Shown here: positions 38,553 to 49,790 of the stretch, piece by piece | Layout of the letters: each line of letters begins with the position of its first letter | How positions within the stretch are numbered: position 1 is the stretch's first letter | Assembly: GCA_020466095.1 (NCBI GenBank) | Contig: CM035807.1 | Span: forward strand, 25,448,129-25,512,128 | Source of the DNA: Chlorops oryzae | Taxonomy: Eukaryota; Arthropoda; Insecta; Diptera; Chloropidae | DNA length: 64,000 nucleotides | Direction of reading: 5' to 3' | The notes under the pieces: generated by a model | The model's database searches: none | Seen by the model: only the letters and a program-made list of their open reading frames with translations | What the model was told of the DNA's origin: nothing | Made by a program: the position numbers and the translations under genes

Positions 38553-41500
38553 AAATACGTTTCTATTTGATTTCCAGGCATGGCAGGGACTAGATTAATT
38601 CTCAGATCATAGCTGTATTTATATTTCTCTATTTTGTTGGCCTGATGACACAGTGATCAAATGTAGAGAGAATCCCTCTACGTGGCCCCGGCTAAGGAAT
38701 TATGAATGTGATACCTCAAACACCAACTGATTAACTGATTATTTACTTCAGCTGGGAAAATGGCGTCCTAGAGAGAAAAATACACAGCCAAAATGAAAAG
38801 AAAGAGGATATAAAAATCAACCTTGTAAAGGGGGAAAATGCATTACCAACATACAGACATAAATACGATGACGTGCGTGCTGAAGTTAAAGATCAGACCT
38901 AACATGCAATCACCACCACTCCGTTGTAAAGAAGAACGTGTCCTGCGACTAAAAAAGTGCAAATCCTTTAACTGGGCTTAACCTGTTTTAACAACGCTTA
39001 GTTTGCTTTCTTCTGGCTCGTGCGCGCATTTAGCGTTCAGTGTTCGTGTTCAACGCAGCTGAAACAAGAAACACCAACAATAACAATAGCACAAATACAA
39101 ACACCAACACCAACAAACATGGAAACATGCAACAACTTTTCACATAAGACAACTTAAGAAATAAATCAAATAAATAAGACAAGGCAAGTGCTGATAATCC
39201 TGCAAATGGACGTTCGTTCTGAACAAAAGAAAAACAAACAAAACGAAATCTTTTCCTCTGGTCAATTGAAATAAAGTAGAAAATTAAATAAACATCGAAG
39301 CGTAACAGAACGTAGGGAATGAAAAGCATAAAACCTGAGCTTAGGAGATATTATTATTAACGCAAATCAAACAGCAACAAAGAAAGAAGGAAAGAGAGAG
39401 TGAAATAAAGTGGGCAAGTTAATAAACGGAAAAGCAACGATGACTGGCGTTAACTGAATGACTGTCAAACGTCAGTCAATCTGTGGAGATGATTTGTGCG
39501 TGGATAGTTGACACTAAAGCCACACTGAGAGAAACGGGATTGTAATTGTCGACGATTTGGCAGTAAATACAAAATAAGATGATCCCGTTGATAGTCTTCG
39601 CAGCATAAGGCCAATGAACAATGAAGCGAGTTCTTTTCTTTCTAGATTATATAAATAGCTCTGCTGATGGCGCTCGGATTCGCAAATGGCGAGGAATTTT
39701 CTTCAAAATAGGACCCGGAATTCCTTTATAGGGTCCAGACTTTTTAACCATATTCTAGACACTCTCTCTTAGCACTGCTCCCCGGGAGGAAATGTGAATC
39801 AAAGAAAAGCCTAAAGGACTCCCATATACCTACTTATCTGAGCGCCTTAATCAAACACTCCTTCGCATTTTCCTCGTGTTTCGATGAGCAAGCTTCAATC
39901 AACTTGCACAATCTCCCCTGACGCTTGAGATGACTGTCCGTCAAATTCTAATTACTTTTCGAAGCTTCTTCTTTTTTTTCTCAGTGCCCGATTTCAGTAG
40001 CTTTCAGCAGTGACAGCCATCTGAAAGGAGGAAAAAAAAAACATTTCCAATAAACAACTACTTCAAATCCTCTGCTAATAACAGTAATCCACTTTGCGGG
40101 TTAATCGTTTGACATTTGTATTAGACAGCGTGTGCATTTGCATGTGTGTGATTTAATTTCTTTCTCATAGTACTCATGTTGTTTAGTTGATGTGTTTCAT
40201 TGCCTGTTGATTGGCTTCTTGCTTCCACGTCGAAGGATTTTGATTGAAGCTTGTTGGCGCACATGCTAAGCGCAGCGATTAAATGCTGTTAAGCTGTCCT
40301 TTTTTTTTCTCTCTATGTATTTTTGTGTACGTCGTGTGCATGTGTGGGTGTGTTAGATCCCAAGCCACTTGTGTAGAAAGAAATTTAGTTGGAATTTTAT
40401 TTATAAATGAAATGAGTTGCCTTAATGAAGAAAATTATAATTTGATTTTGCCAAATTGATAAGCAGATTATATCTTTCAGTTCTTTAGATAATTTTTGAT
40501 CTCTTTTCTCTTTTGTTTTCTACATTTTGGTCCTTTTTTTTGTTTTTTTTTTATCCCCGACGTTTGCTTCGCAATTTTAAGTGCTTTTCGTAGTTAAACT
40601 TTAACTTTAAAACTTATATTTTCCACATTTTCATAAAGATGGAAAACTATCGTCGACTTACTTCAATTTTATCACTTCCTTCAATCATTATTATCCCATT
40701 GCTGCTTCCCTATTTTTTTTAATTTTTTTTTTTATTTTTTTTTCTCATGGACCGGCCGAAAAGAAAAAGCGTTTGTGTAGCAAAAGTTTTTACTTGTTGC
40801 AAGTAATTCTTTCCGTTCCAAAACTTTATGGAGATGAGATGAGTGGGGGGGAAAAAAATAGAACATCTGAAAGATAATTTTTTTTAGTTACTCTCATGAT
40901 ACGAACTTTGTCTTTCCATATGAAAAATGCGAGGGGGAAAAAAGAAACACCGTTTCTTGCGAGCTTAAATTTAGTTGAGCTGCGCTAAAGTCCCTTGAAA
41001 CACGGTGGTCCATCTCCGACACGACGCAGTCATACTTCAAAGATGTCAAAACTTTATTGGAAAGACTTAACAGATTATCGATTTTTTTTCTTTTCTTTTA
41101 TTTTGTATCAATTTGTGACAAGAAACTGATTTCAATTCTCGAGAATTATTTAGAGTTCATTGAGCATTATATAAGATGGCGGATAGGATGGCCCAAGGGT
41201 CGATTTCCAAGAATTCAGTCAAAGGGGATTTCGGACTATTGACAATGGAGGGAGGATAAATTGTGGAGAAAAGCGGATCGAAATATAAAAAAATTATGTG
41301 CCCTTTTAATCTTCGCCATCCTTGATGGTCGTTCCTTAATAATAGTGGGTGCGGATCAAGATGGAGCTTATTGTACCATCTATTTGGTGTCATTGGGAGG
41401 AATAAAGCTGCAGCATACCATGGACTGTGAATATTTTCCCTCTTTCAATTGCTCCTTTATTATTATTTCGTTATAGAGGGGGTAAACCCCCCTCTCTCTG

Positions 41501-41610
41501 CCTGTTTTGATCTAACCTTTTGAAAATAACTTTCTTCTTCTTGCGTTTTAAAATTCCCAGCATAATCCGGGATCTGCCAAATGCGACCAATTCCTCCATT
41601 TTCTCCTATT

Positions 41611-41697
41611 AGATCTGTTCTCGTACTGTACAAAACTCTCCAATTTTTTGAAAACTGGGCAAAATTGGTTAGTTTCGTGCAGTACGGGAACAGACCT
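41611..41697. repeat. Short hairpin, arms about 37 nt
   Basis: The left arm AGATCTGTTCTCGTACTGTA and following pairs with the right arm ending GTACGGGAACAGACCT, with about six mismatches and a loop of roughly 13 bases. It could be a remnant of a small inverted-repeat element. Confidence 0.65.
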
Positions 41698-43054
41698 ATT
41701 CTATTCTCTTGAAAATATACACATCGTTCAAAAAAATTATAAGTATTTAGAAAATATTTCTTCCTTACCCCTCTTATTCAGTATGGAATTTTCCGCCGTG
41801 GTGAAACAAAAATGTAAATATTTCCAAACGCAATTTTAGATTTCTACCTGACCTAAAAGAAAAACCTACACAATAAGAATCGTTTGGTTTCATACACGGT
41901 TCATTCATCCAGTCATCTATCGATTCCATCGAATGTTTTTTCTAAAATAAACGGTCTTCCAGTTTGCTGCAGCCAAAGGATAACCAACGAACATTTCGCT
42001 TTCAAGTTGCAGCGTTGCAAGAAGAGTGTGAGTCCCAATGGATAAAAAGTAGTTAAGACTGTTTAAAAAATAATAAAATAAACGAATGAACAGCAAACGC
42101 AGCATAGATAAAACCGTAAAAGAAAAGCGAGAAGAGAAAAGCTGATCACTTTCTTCATCTTTTTTTTTTTATATACATATATAAGGAAAAATAAAATATT
42201 TAAACTTTTGTTAAAAGCTTTTCCATAATCTGTGGCGAATAAGAAAAAAATAAAAAAATATAAAAAAATTTTTAAAAAATGGGAAGCCACTGGTTGAGGC
42301 GTTAGTTGTGCTAGCAAAAAGTGTCAACGTCATTTTAAGAGCATTTCCTTTGTTTGCGTTTTTCCCCTGTGTATATTTTAGTAAAATTTCCTTTTCCTTT
42401 CTCGCATTTTCCCCCTGTTTTTTCAATTTTAAACTTTTGTACTTTATCGTTTTGTTTCTTAATTTTTGTGGCTTTGTGGAATTTATTTTGTGCATTTTGT
42501 TGATATACTGAAAAGCGATGATGTAGCCTCCCAGGGATAAGTTTTCTTCAGGGAAATTCAAAAATTATTGTTGCTTTTTAAGTTTTTTTTTTTTTCTTTT
42601 TTATGTGAGACAGATTGTGAAAGTACTTACTCTACTGAATGGTTTTTTGTGAGATTGTCTGTGCGATTTCATTCCTGAACTTTAGTGGAGCTTTCATAGC
42701 CACGACGGACCCAATTTCTAATGTTCTATTTTGATGGCATTTTTACCGTCTCTCTCTCAAGGCGTATAAATTGATAAATCTATTCTGTATAAATCGTACA
42801 AATTTAAAGATCAATTTTTGAAAGACATGACGATTTGTAAATAGTAGGAAAAAGGAAATTTTCCATCGCTTCGATGACTAAAATCAATGATAGAATTAAA
42901 GACACTTGAGGGACATTTTCGATTGAAGTGCAATTATGTAATGCTGAATGCCACAAAAGCCGCATATAAGCTTCTTATGCATATATGCGTGTGTGTAATC
43001 CATTATGCTTATATGATAATTTGTATTAATTTAGATTGGCGTATGTGTATTAAA

Positions 43055-43144
43055 CAGTCAAACTTCCATAACTCGAACTTCTACAACTCGAATTTTTGGT
43101 AACTCGAACTGATAATGGTGGTTCGAGTTATGTAAGTTTGACTG
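43055..43144. mobile_element. pogo-like MITE, 90 bp
   Basis: Starts CAGTCAAACTTCCATAACTC and ends with the reverse complement, GAGTTATGTAAGTTTGACTG. Internal TAACTCGAA motifs repeat. Same family as 44902-45073, with a shorter interior. Confidence 0.85.
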
Positions 43145-44901
43145 TACATTTATACATGCATTCTCCCACTGTTTAGAATGCTTTATGCCTGTGTGTATGT
43201 GTTTGACTGTGTTTGCATTCATTAACAATACATACAATGCAACAATTATTTATGCGCCATTAATAGAAGCAGTCTCGACCAACTGTCGTCGACTAATATA
43301 GATATTGCTCTGTTAATTACCACAATAGTCTTTCATATAAATGCGGTATGTGTGTACATAAAAGAGTACTTAGCATAAGAGGACAATATGAATATCTGTT
43401 CACTACTCTGTCCAATATTTGCCATGTGTACACTGCACACACTCACAATACACACATACATATATGCTCTCTTAGGTCGCAACAAACTGAATTATGTATT
43501 CAATTTTTTTTTGGATTTCTATAGTATACTTGGTATAGGTACTTGCCTTTCAGTTTTTAATTTAATTTTTTTTTTCTATCCGCCCTCAATCCCTTTTCTT
43601 CCCAATGGTTTAACGACCTTATCTATCAGTCTTATTATTGACTTTATCAATAACAATTCAATAAAGATGGAGTGGAATGACGTTAAGTACTCGTGTGTGG
43701 GTTGGCCATTTGAGTCTATCCGATATTTTCAATGTAAATAAAAGCCACGATTGATTGAACGAGAAGAGTGTGAAGTGATTGCTAACCGGATTATATGCTT
43801 TAAATATTTTCTTCTCCTTTCTTTAATATTGAATTTTTCGAGTTCTTTTTTGTTTTTTTTCTTCTGTTTTCTCTCATAAAACTCACAAGTCATTAAATCG
43901 TAATGAAAATTACGCAACATTTTCCGGAGCGCTCTCAATGTCACAGCGCGCTCGTAGTTGACATTTACATAGTCCTTATACCCATCGATAAGTGTTTCAT
44001 TGGATTTTCTTTTAAAGATTTTCGCTTCAGTTAAAATACGCTTTACTACGACTTCAAAGAATATTTACCTGGGAAATGTCTTGAACGTACATGTTTTTCG
44101 ATATCGAAACCGCACTTTAACAACTGGCAATGTGCGCGGCGCACACGCACCGCATGCACACAAATGAAATTCGTTACATATTTACGTGTATAGAGGAGAT
44201 GCCTTCCACCGTGTCGCATACCGTCGTCGTCTTTAGCAATTCTAATCAATTTTTATTATTTTTACAATCTACGTTAGAAGTGGAAAGTCGTCCCTTTCTT
44301 TTTACGCTCGCTTACATAGCTCTCGAGCCAAGTGGTGTGTGTACCTACTATCATTGGTATTGCTCGGTATGGCGTGTACCCTCGGTGGGGCTTTCTCTCT
44401 GGCTCTGTTTCGCCCGGTACTGTCACTGACAGCTTCTGGCTGGCCTTCTTACCATATTACTTGACATTCAAACGTCGTCTCAATTTTTCTTTATATTTAT
44501 TTACTTTTTGTTTCTGTTGTTTTTGTTGTTTTATTATAGTGTTTAACTTTTTGTCGTCTGTCCACGAAGCATTTTATTTTTTGTTCTCGTTTTTTTTTTT
44601 TTTTTTGGCGTCTCTTCCGATTCTTTGGGTTTTTACCTCCGCTACTTCCGAGGCGTGCACTCGAGGAAGTCGGTTCGTTCTTCATCGTTTCATCGTAGGA
44701 ATGCTATGATTTTCGAATCAGAATTCAGCGCAAATAGAAATGAATTTACTTCCGAATGTCATTAGATGGTTTTCCGATGTGTGCGTTCTTTTATTTTCTA
44801 TTTTTGTGCGAGATTTTGTACATAAAAATAGCAATGAGCTAATACGAGTAGCGTAACTATACCATATAAACCTTCTGGCAAATTGTTTGGATGGAGGACT
44901 A

Positions 44902-45073
44902 CAGTTAAACTTCCATAGCTCGAACCACCATTATCCAAAGAAATAGTTCGAGTTATAGAGACTTCGACCTAGGGAAAGAGATTTGTATATAAAATATTCG
45001 CTATTGCCACCCGAGTCAGTTCGAGTTATAGAAAAATCGAGCTGTAGAAGCACGAGCGATGGAAGTTTGACTG
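44902..45073. mobile_element. pogo-like MITE, 172 bp, TA target duplication
   Basis: Starts CAGTTAAACTTCCATAGCTC and ends GCGATGGAAGTTTGACTG, with TA on both sides (44900-44901 and 45074-45075). It is the most complete of the four family copies in the window. It ends 230 bases before the acceptor of the heph exon at 45305. Confidence 0.9.
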
Positions 45074-45197
45074 TAATTCAGACGAATAATTTGGCCGACC
45101 TTGCCGTCCTGTAGTCACGACAGTGGCTTATACTTGTATATATGTTTTTATGTAAATCGATGATCATATTGATTTTTATTGATTGTGATTTGGTTAT

Positions 45198-45198
<1 letters not shown>

Positions 45199-45230
<32 letters not shown>
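45199..45230 (+). repeat. Poly(A) run of 32
   Basis: Thirty-two consecutive A residues, 74 bases upstream of the heph exon at 45305. The run lies upstream of the U-rich acceptor tract and so would bring a long A stretch next to the branch region of this intron. Confidence 0.9.
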
Positions 45231-45234
<4 letters not shown>

Positions 45235-45304
45235 CATAGTTTAAAACCATTTGTCTTTTGTTTGAATAAAAAATATATGGGATTTTTTTTTTCTTCTATT
45301 TCAG

Positions 45305-45610
45305 TCTGCGTTGGTGCCAGTCGATTATCGTATACAATCGCCAGTCTCTGGCTCACCACTGCCGATCTGCGGTCCAGTTGCAACAACAAATAGCACTGAT
45401 GGCACATCCACAGCTGTGGCTGTTTTACAAAACAATACGAATGCTATCAATGCAGCAAGTGGCAATTCGCTCGGCGGTCCGAATACAGTGTTACGTGTAA
45501 TTGTTGAATCACTGTTGTATCCGGTGTCATTGGATATACTTCATCAGATATTTCAGCGTTTCGGCAAAGTGCTAAAAATTGTAACATTCACCAAGAACAA
45601 TTCATTCCAG
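45305..45610 (+). CDS. heph: heph exon: RRM1-RRM2 linker and first half of RRM2
   Basis: A 306-nt exon, phase 0 at both ends, with acceptor TTTCAG and donor GTGAGT. It begins [20 protein letters not shown], then a low-complexity linker rich in Thr, Asn and Ala (residues about 20-60), then RRM2: [45 protein letters not shown]2 is LRVIVES. In PTB, RRM2 also carries a surface helix used for Raver-type co-repressor contacts, and the linker gives flexibility. Because its length is a multiple of three, skipping it alone would keep the frame but remove half of RRM2. The linker is the most variable part of PTB between species. Confidence 0.96.
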
Positions 45611-45750
45611 GTGAGTTGTGCGCGTTGCTACCGATTATTGTTATTCTCACGCATTTCGAGAACATATAATGCCATTTTATACATACATACATTTGTGTTG
45701 TTCATGCATGCATGATGTGGAAAACCTATTTTTTTTTTTTTGCTTTTCAG

Positions 45751-46036
45751 GCGCTCATACAATATCCCGACGCACATTCGGCACAACATGCCAAAACCAT
45801 ACTCGATGGCCAGAATATCTATAATGGCTGTTGTACGCTGCGTATCGATAATAGCAAATTGACAGCACTGAATGTCAAATACAATAATGACAAATCGCGT
45901 GATTTTACAAATCCATCATTGCCGCCAGGCGAGCCGGGCGCAGATATAATGCCAACAGCTGGCGGCTTAGTGAATGCAAATGATTTACTATTGATTGCGG
46001 CCAGACAGAGACCATCACTAACAGGTGATAAATTAG
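45751..46036 (+). CDS. heph: heph exon: second half of RRM2 and following linker
   Basis: A 286-nt exon, entering in phase 0 and leaving in phase 1, after only 140 bases of intron. It reads [20 protein letters not shown], then [31 protein letters not shown], then a linker [18 protein letters not shown] ending [11 protein letters not shown]. The RNP1 strand (FQALIQY) is split between this and the previous exon. The [10 protein letters not shown] segment is the conserved fifth strand extension of RRM2. Two donors are usable: GTAACC after TTAG at 46036, and GTGATA after ACAG at 46024. Both leave phase 1, so use of the second would only remove four residues (GDKL region). Confidence 0.95.
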
Positions 46037-46463
46037 GTAACCCTTTTTTTATTTCATTTTGGTTCGCTTTACTTTTAACTTAACTTAACATAACTTAACG
46101 AAACTTTACTTAACTTAATTTTAATGTACTTTAATTTAATGTACTTTAATTAACTGTACCTACTTAGTTTTCCCCCAATTTTCGTATGTTCAAACGATTG
46201 ATTTCCCGGAAAAGAGCAGAGAATATTCAATTGATTTTTTTCAGACACCTATTCTTAGAAAATATGTCGTGGGTTTTTGAAGTTGCATGCTTTTACTAAT
46301 TTTTAACTTTATTTAATTTTAATTTTTAACTTTAATTAATTTTAATTTTTTTATTTTAATTTATTTTATTTTTATTTTATTTTTATTTTTTTTTTTTTTT
46401 TTGTTGCACGAACTCAACAAATTTTCGCTTGAAATTAAGTTCTCAAACATTTGCAATTTGCAG

Positions 46464-46657
46464 TTAACGGACTTGGTGCACCTGGTGTCTTACCACCATT
46501 CCCATTGGGCTTAGGAACACCACTGGCCGGAGGATACAGCAGCGGTATACCGAATTTGGGTGCTTTCGCCCTAGCAAACAGCAGTGCTTTGCAAACAGCA
46601 ACACCAGCTCTACGTGGATTTTCCAATGTTTTGCTTGTTTCGAATTTGAATGAAGAG
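46464..46657 (+). CDS. heph: heph exon: Gly/Ala/Leu-rich linker and first strand of RRM3
   Basis: A 194-nt exon, phase 1 in and phase 0 out. The split codon with the previous exon gives valine, then NGLGAPGVLPPFPLGLGTPL, GGYSSG, FALANSSALQTATPALRG, ending FSNVLLVSNLNEE. The last residues are the first strand of RRM3 (RNP2, VLLVSNL). The acceptor CTGCAG-type site (TTTGCAG at 46457-46463) has a poor local pyrimidine tract; the nearest strong one is a 20-base T run about 60 bases upstream. The donor is GTAAAT, weaker than those of the other exons. Skipping would shift the frame. Confidence 0.95.
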
Positions 46658-47030
46658 GTAAATATACTGAATAACTCGAGAAATACTGCTTTAAGATTTA
46701 AAGGGTTAAATGCCGAAACTGCGCTTTTTCGACTTATTTGATTTTCCATCGCACAGTTTTTTTTTTTTTTAAGTTCCCTCATCGCCCGCTCCTTTATCAT
46801 GGCTACATAGAACAATAATTAATGATAGCTTTTCAGCTGAGAGCAACTCTTATTCAATGCTTTCATATTGGATTCATATTGAAACACTTTAGGTAAACAG
46901 TACCGTAGCGTGTGATAGTCATGACGATGACTAAGGCTTCCAAAGAGTTAATAATTCTGAATGTTTCCTGGGGAATAGCAAAAAAAAATTCTGTCTAAGC
47001 GTACACTGCAGAAGCTAGCATATACACACA

Positions 47031-47240
47031 CCTATTCTGAATAATATTTCACTTGAACTTTTCCGCCAGTTTCAATAGAAATTTGTATGGAAACTGGCGG
47101 AAAAGCTCACGTGAAATATTATTCAGAAAAAGGCTGATTGAGGATCTAAGCATTTTGAATATTTTTAAGCAAAGGTCATCACATTTGTTTTCTTTTATTG
47201 AAAGGGAAAAAACTGCTGGGCAAATAATAATTTAGAATAT
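47031..47240. mobile_element. MITE-like element containing a near-perfect hairpin
   Basis: The left end CCTATTCTGAATAATATTTC and the right end, the reverse complement of TAGCCATATTCTAAATTATT, are imperfect inverted repeats related to the 38278-38552 element. Nested in its left part is a 94-nt hairpin (47035-47128), described separately. Confidence 0.5.
47035..47128. repeat. Hairpin: two 39-nt arms with two mismatches, 16-nt loop
   Basis: Left arm 47035-47073 (TTCTGAATAATATTTCAC onward to CCGCCAGTTTC) pairs with 47090-47128 (GAAACTGGCGG onward). Only two of 39 positions do not match. The loop is 47074-47089. The length and pairing are pre-miRNA-like, but the relation to MITE ends makes a transposon origin more likely. 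Confidence 0.85.
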
Positions 47241-48027
47241 GGCTAATGGAGATATGCCTCAGTCCCACTACTAAGCCCCACTACGCAGTGGTCCTCAAAG
47301 GCATAACAAAGTCAAAACATATGCCAAATATTACTAGAAATTACTATCGAACTAAAGGTAAAGCCAACCGTTGAGATCTTTGACGACACAGATGAAAAAT
47401 TGGCCACTAAATACAATGTGATAATTCTATTCAACAATTTCATAGACACTTAAATACATATATCTTCAATATATCTTTAACCCACTGCATCTGACGCCGT
47501 AGTCTGACAAACTCCTAAAAAAAGAAAATATTGCGAGATTTTGTAAAATCCAAAGTTGCGATCCTTGTGCTCTCTTAAAAAAAAATGCATTTTGTTTGAA
47601 ATGTTTATCCTTTTTTGGAAATAACGCCAAGAACGCGCCAGCTAAGAATCTCAAGAAGAAAATCAGTTTAGAGATAAGACGTCTGGTAGACCCCACGTCA
47701 GTTATATTGTTAAAATTAGACCACGTCAGCTGCAGAGGGCTTAGACATGTCCGCCTGTCCGTGACCGGATCTCCTTCCAAACGGCTGGACCAATCGCGTT
47801 GCACACGCCGTAGTCTAACGACGTGCCGACATAATTAACTAGGAACACTCAAAAAAAAATTTCCAAATTACTAGAAAGAATCTTGAATCTTAAATCTCAG
47901 GGTATCTTGCCCTACTACCTTCCCGCAGGGGCATCATTTGAACAAAAACAGCTGCGTTAACCTGCTTATATACTATAAGGTGTTAGCTAATACTCCTCTT
48001 GATTGAGTCATACATTGAGGGCACCCC

Positions 48028-48705
48028 TTAAGGGGATGGTATGGTTTTGAAGACGAAAAAATGTATGTTATTTTTGTGAGCATGAATGTATTTATTTTTT
48101 ATGTGTGGAGGCATGAATATTTGTACATTGAGTAATTTATTTATATAATTAGCATATATGACATTCGATATAAATTCATTTAAGTAACTTATTGGCAACG
48201 CTGGCATAAAGTATGGTGTATTTATCGCCATGAAAATATTTTTCGATGTAACACGATTCGAGTAACGCGACCATCTAAAATTTTTTTATGAAAATTAAAT
48301 TAACGATATTTAAATTTATTTTAATTTTTTTTTTGTTTGAAAAAAAAAAGATTTTCGCTAAAAAAAAAAAATAAATTTTTTTATTTTTTTAAATAGAAAA
48401 AAAGGCCACACGCTCCCTGTGTAGAAAAATTTAAAAAAAATTTTTAATCGATCGGTCAAGTAGAATTTTGCTGCATCTCGTGTTCACCGACTTCAAAAAA
48501 GTCGTTTTCCACAAAACCGATTTAAAGTTTTTTTCCCCCAACAAATGAAGGTGGGCCAATCGCTTTGAAATGCTGTATCTTCGTACCCGCTAGCACGATT
48601 TCTTTGAAATTTTTACACAATACTCGTGAAATGCTGTTCATTCAGAAAAAAAAATGAAATAAAAAATCGATCTAATATTTTTTCAAAACCATACCATCCC
48701 CTTAA
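48028..48705. mobile_element. Inverted-repeat element with TTAA ends (piggyBac-like MITE)
   Basis: The termini are perfect 24-bp inverted repeats, TTAAGGGGATGGTATGGTTT and four further bases, at 48028-48051 and 48682-48705. TTAA is the outermost tetranucleotide on both sides, which is the target duplication of piggyBac-superfamily elements. Total length 678 bases; no transposase frame. The interior is A/T-run rich. Confidence 0.85.
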
Positions 48706-49411
48706 TCATCGACGAACTCTATCAGCTGTGATGAGAGCTACAAAAAAAGAAAATTCAACTCTGAAGCTTTCATTTCCATAAATTGAACTTCATACTGATT
48801 TAAATAGGATCGCATATCGCCAGTCATTTTAACTCGTTCCCTTGTTTTTGGAAACCGCGGCTTTAAAGCGATTTTGGTTTTTTTTTTTTTTTTTTTTGAA
48901 ATACTCATTTATTCAACCAACACCGAATCCATTAGCAATTGCATATTTTTATTGTGAATTCCAATTTGTGTATTTTTCATTTATAAATCATCATGAATTT
49001 CTGCTTTCTGCTCGATTTTTTAATCACCTTGCTTCATATTTATTTTGAAAACAAATTTTGTCACATGAAATGAAAATATTTTTTCAAATTTATTTTCCGA
49101 TTTTTCACACTCGATAGTGTTTGTGTTTTACACTTGCTTCCGTTTCGATTATTCTCTCTTCTACTAACAATTTTATTTGTAACATTTTATCCTTTGTTTT
49201 TGTTTTTTTTTTTTTCTCCATATTCTCTTCAATAAAATGCAAGTCCAGTATTATTTACGTAATGCATACTATTTTCCGAAATACATTTGTTCTCATTATC
49301 AATTCACATAGAATAAACGTTGTTTTCCAGCTTCAAAAAAGTATAGTATTCAATTCAACAGAAAGTAGTTTTTTTTTTCAATACAATTTTAAATAATCTC
49401 ATTAAGAGCTG

Positions 49412-49435
49412 CTCTCTCTCTCTCTCGCGCTCTCT
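49412..49435 (+). repeat. CT tract upstream of the 34-nt exon
   Basis: CTCTCTCTCTCTCT, a CGCG interruption, then CTCTCT, sense-strand pyrimidine, about 320 bases upstream of the micro-exon acceptor. It would give CUCUCU motifs in the pre-mRNA. Confidence 0.85.
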
Positions 49436-49728
49436 ATAAAAATAAAAATAAAAATTTATATTTTATTTAAGCGTAGTTTCGATTCCTCTAAGTAAAGATT
49501 TCATACTTTTTGCATAACATTTTCCAATGGAAATTTATTGTTCTATGTACTTGTATTTTTTCAATTTCCTCTCGACTGACTTCTTTCAATGAAAAAAGGC
49601 TTATGTGAAAAGTATGAAAAAAAAAAAAATGAAAAACACTTAGCCCATATGAGAGAACTCTATTTTTCTAGTAAAATTTATAAATTTCTTATTTTGTTTT
49701 TTATGAAAACTCTCGCTAACTGAAAACT

Positions 49729-49756
49729 GTTTTCTTCTTTTCTCTTTTTTCTGTAG
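49729..49756 (+). promoter_or_regulatory. UCUU-rich polypyrimidine tract and 3' splice site of the 34-nt exon
   Basis: The tract is GTTTTCTTCTTTTCTCTTTT then TTCTGTAG. It includes UCUU and CUCUU motifs, known PTB sites, overlapping the region where U2AF must bind. In vertebrate PTB the equivalent exon is repressed by PTB through such sites; here this is inference from motif content. Confidence 0.65.
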
Positions 49757-49790
49757 ATGGTCACGCCTGATGCTCTATTTACCCTCTTTG
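49757..49790 (+). CDS. heph: heph 34-nt micro-exon in RRM3
   Basis: The exon lies between CTGTAG and a GTACGT donor at 49791 and is exactly 34 bases: 11 codons MVTPDALFTLF plus one base. It follows NVLLVSNLNEE in phase 0 and forms the first helix of RRM3 (vertebrate PTB has RVTPQSLFILF at this place, encoded by an exon of the same length). Known for vertebrates: skipping this 34-nt exon shifts the frame and yields an mRNA degraded by NMD, through which PTB limits its own level. The exact length, phase and protein position are the same here. The next exon, which should begin by completing a glycine codon and encode VYGDVQRVKI-like sequence, was not found before the end of the window. Confidence 0.94.

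Larger units (their letters stand above)
46658..49756 (+). other. heph: heph intron upstream of the 34-nt exon, 3.1 kb
   Basis: Donor GTAAAT, acceptor TTTTCTGTAG. It contains a long hairpin within a MITE (47031-47240), a TTAA-flanked inverted-repeat element (48028-48705), a CT tract at 49412-49435 and a UCUU-rich acceptor tract. Direct repeats of GCCGTAGTCT occur near 47492 and 47808, bounding degenerate transposon-like sequence. No other exon was seen. Confidence 0.85.

Noticed and set aside
46435..46815. 126-codon - strand ORF
   Set aside because: It is the antisense shadow of the heph linker exon at 46464-46657.
47035..47128. microRNA gene
   Set aside because: Hairpin quality is good, but the arms extend into MITE-type ends and no conserved miRNA seed is recognised; reported only as a hairpin.
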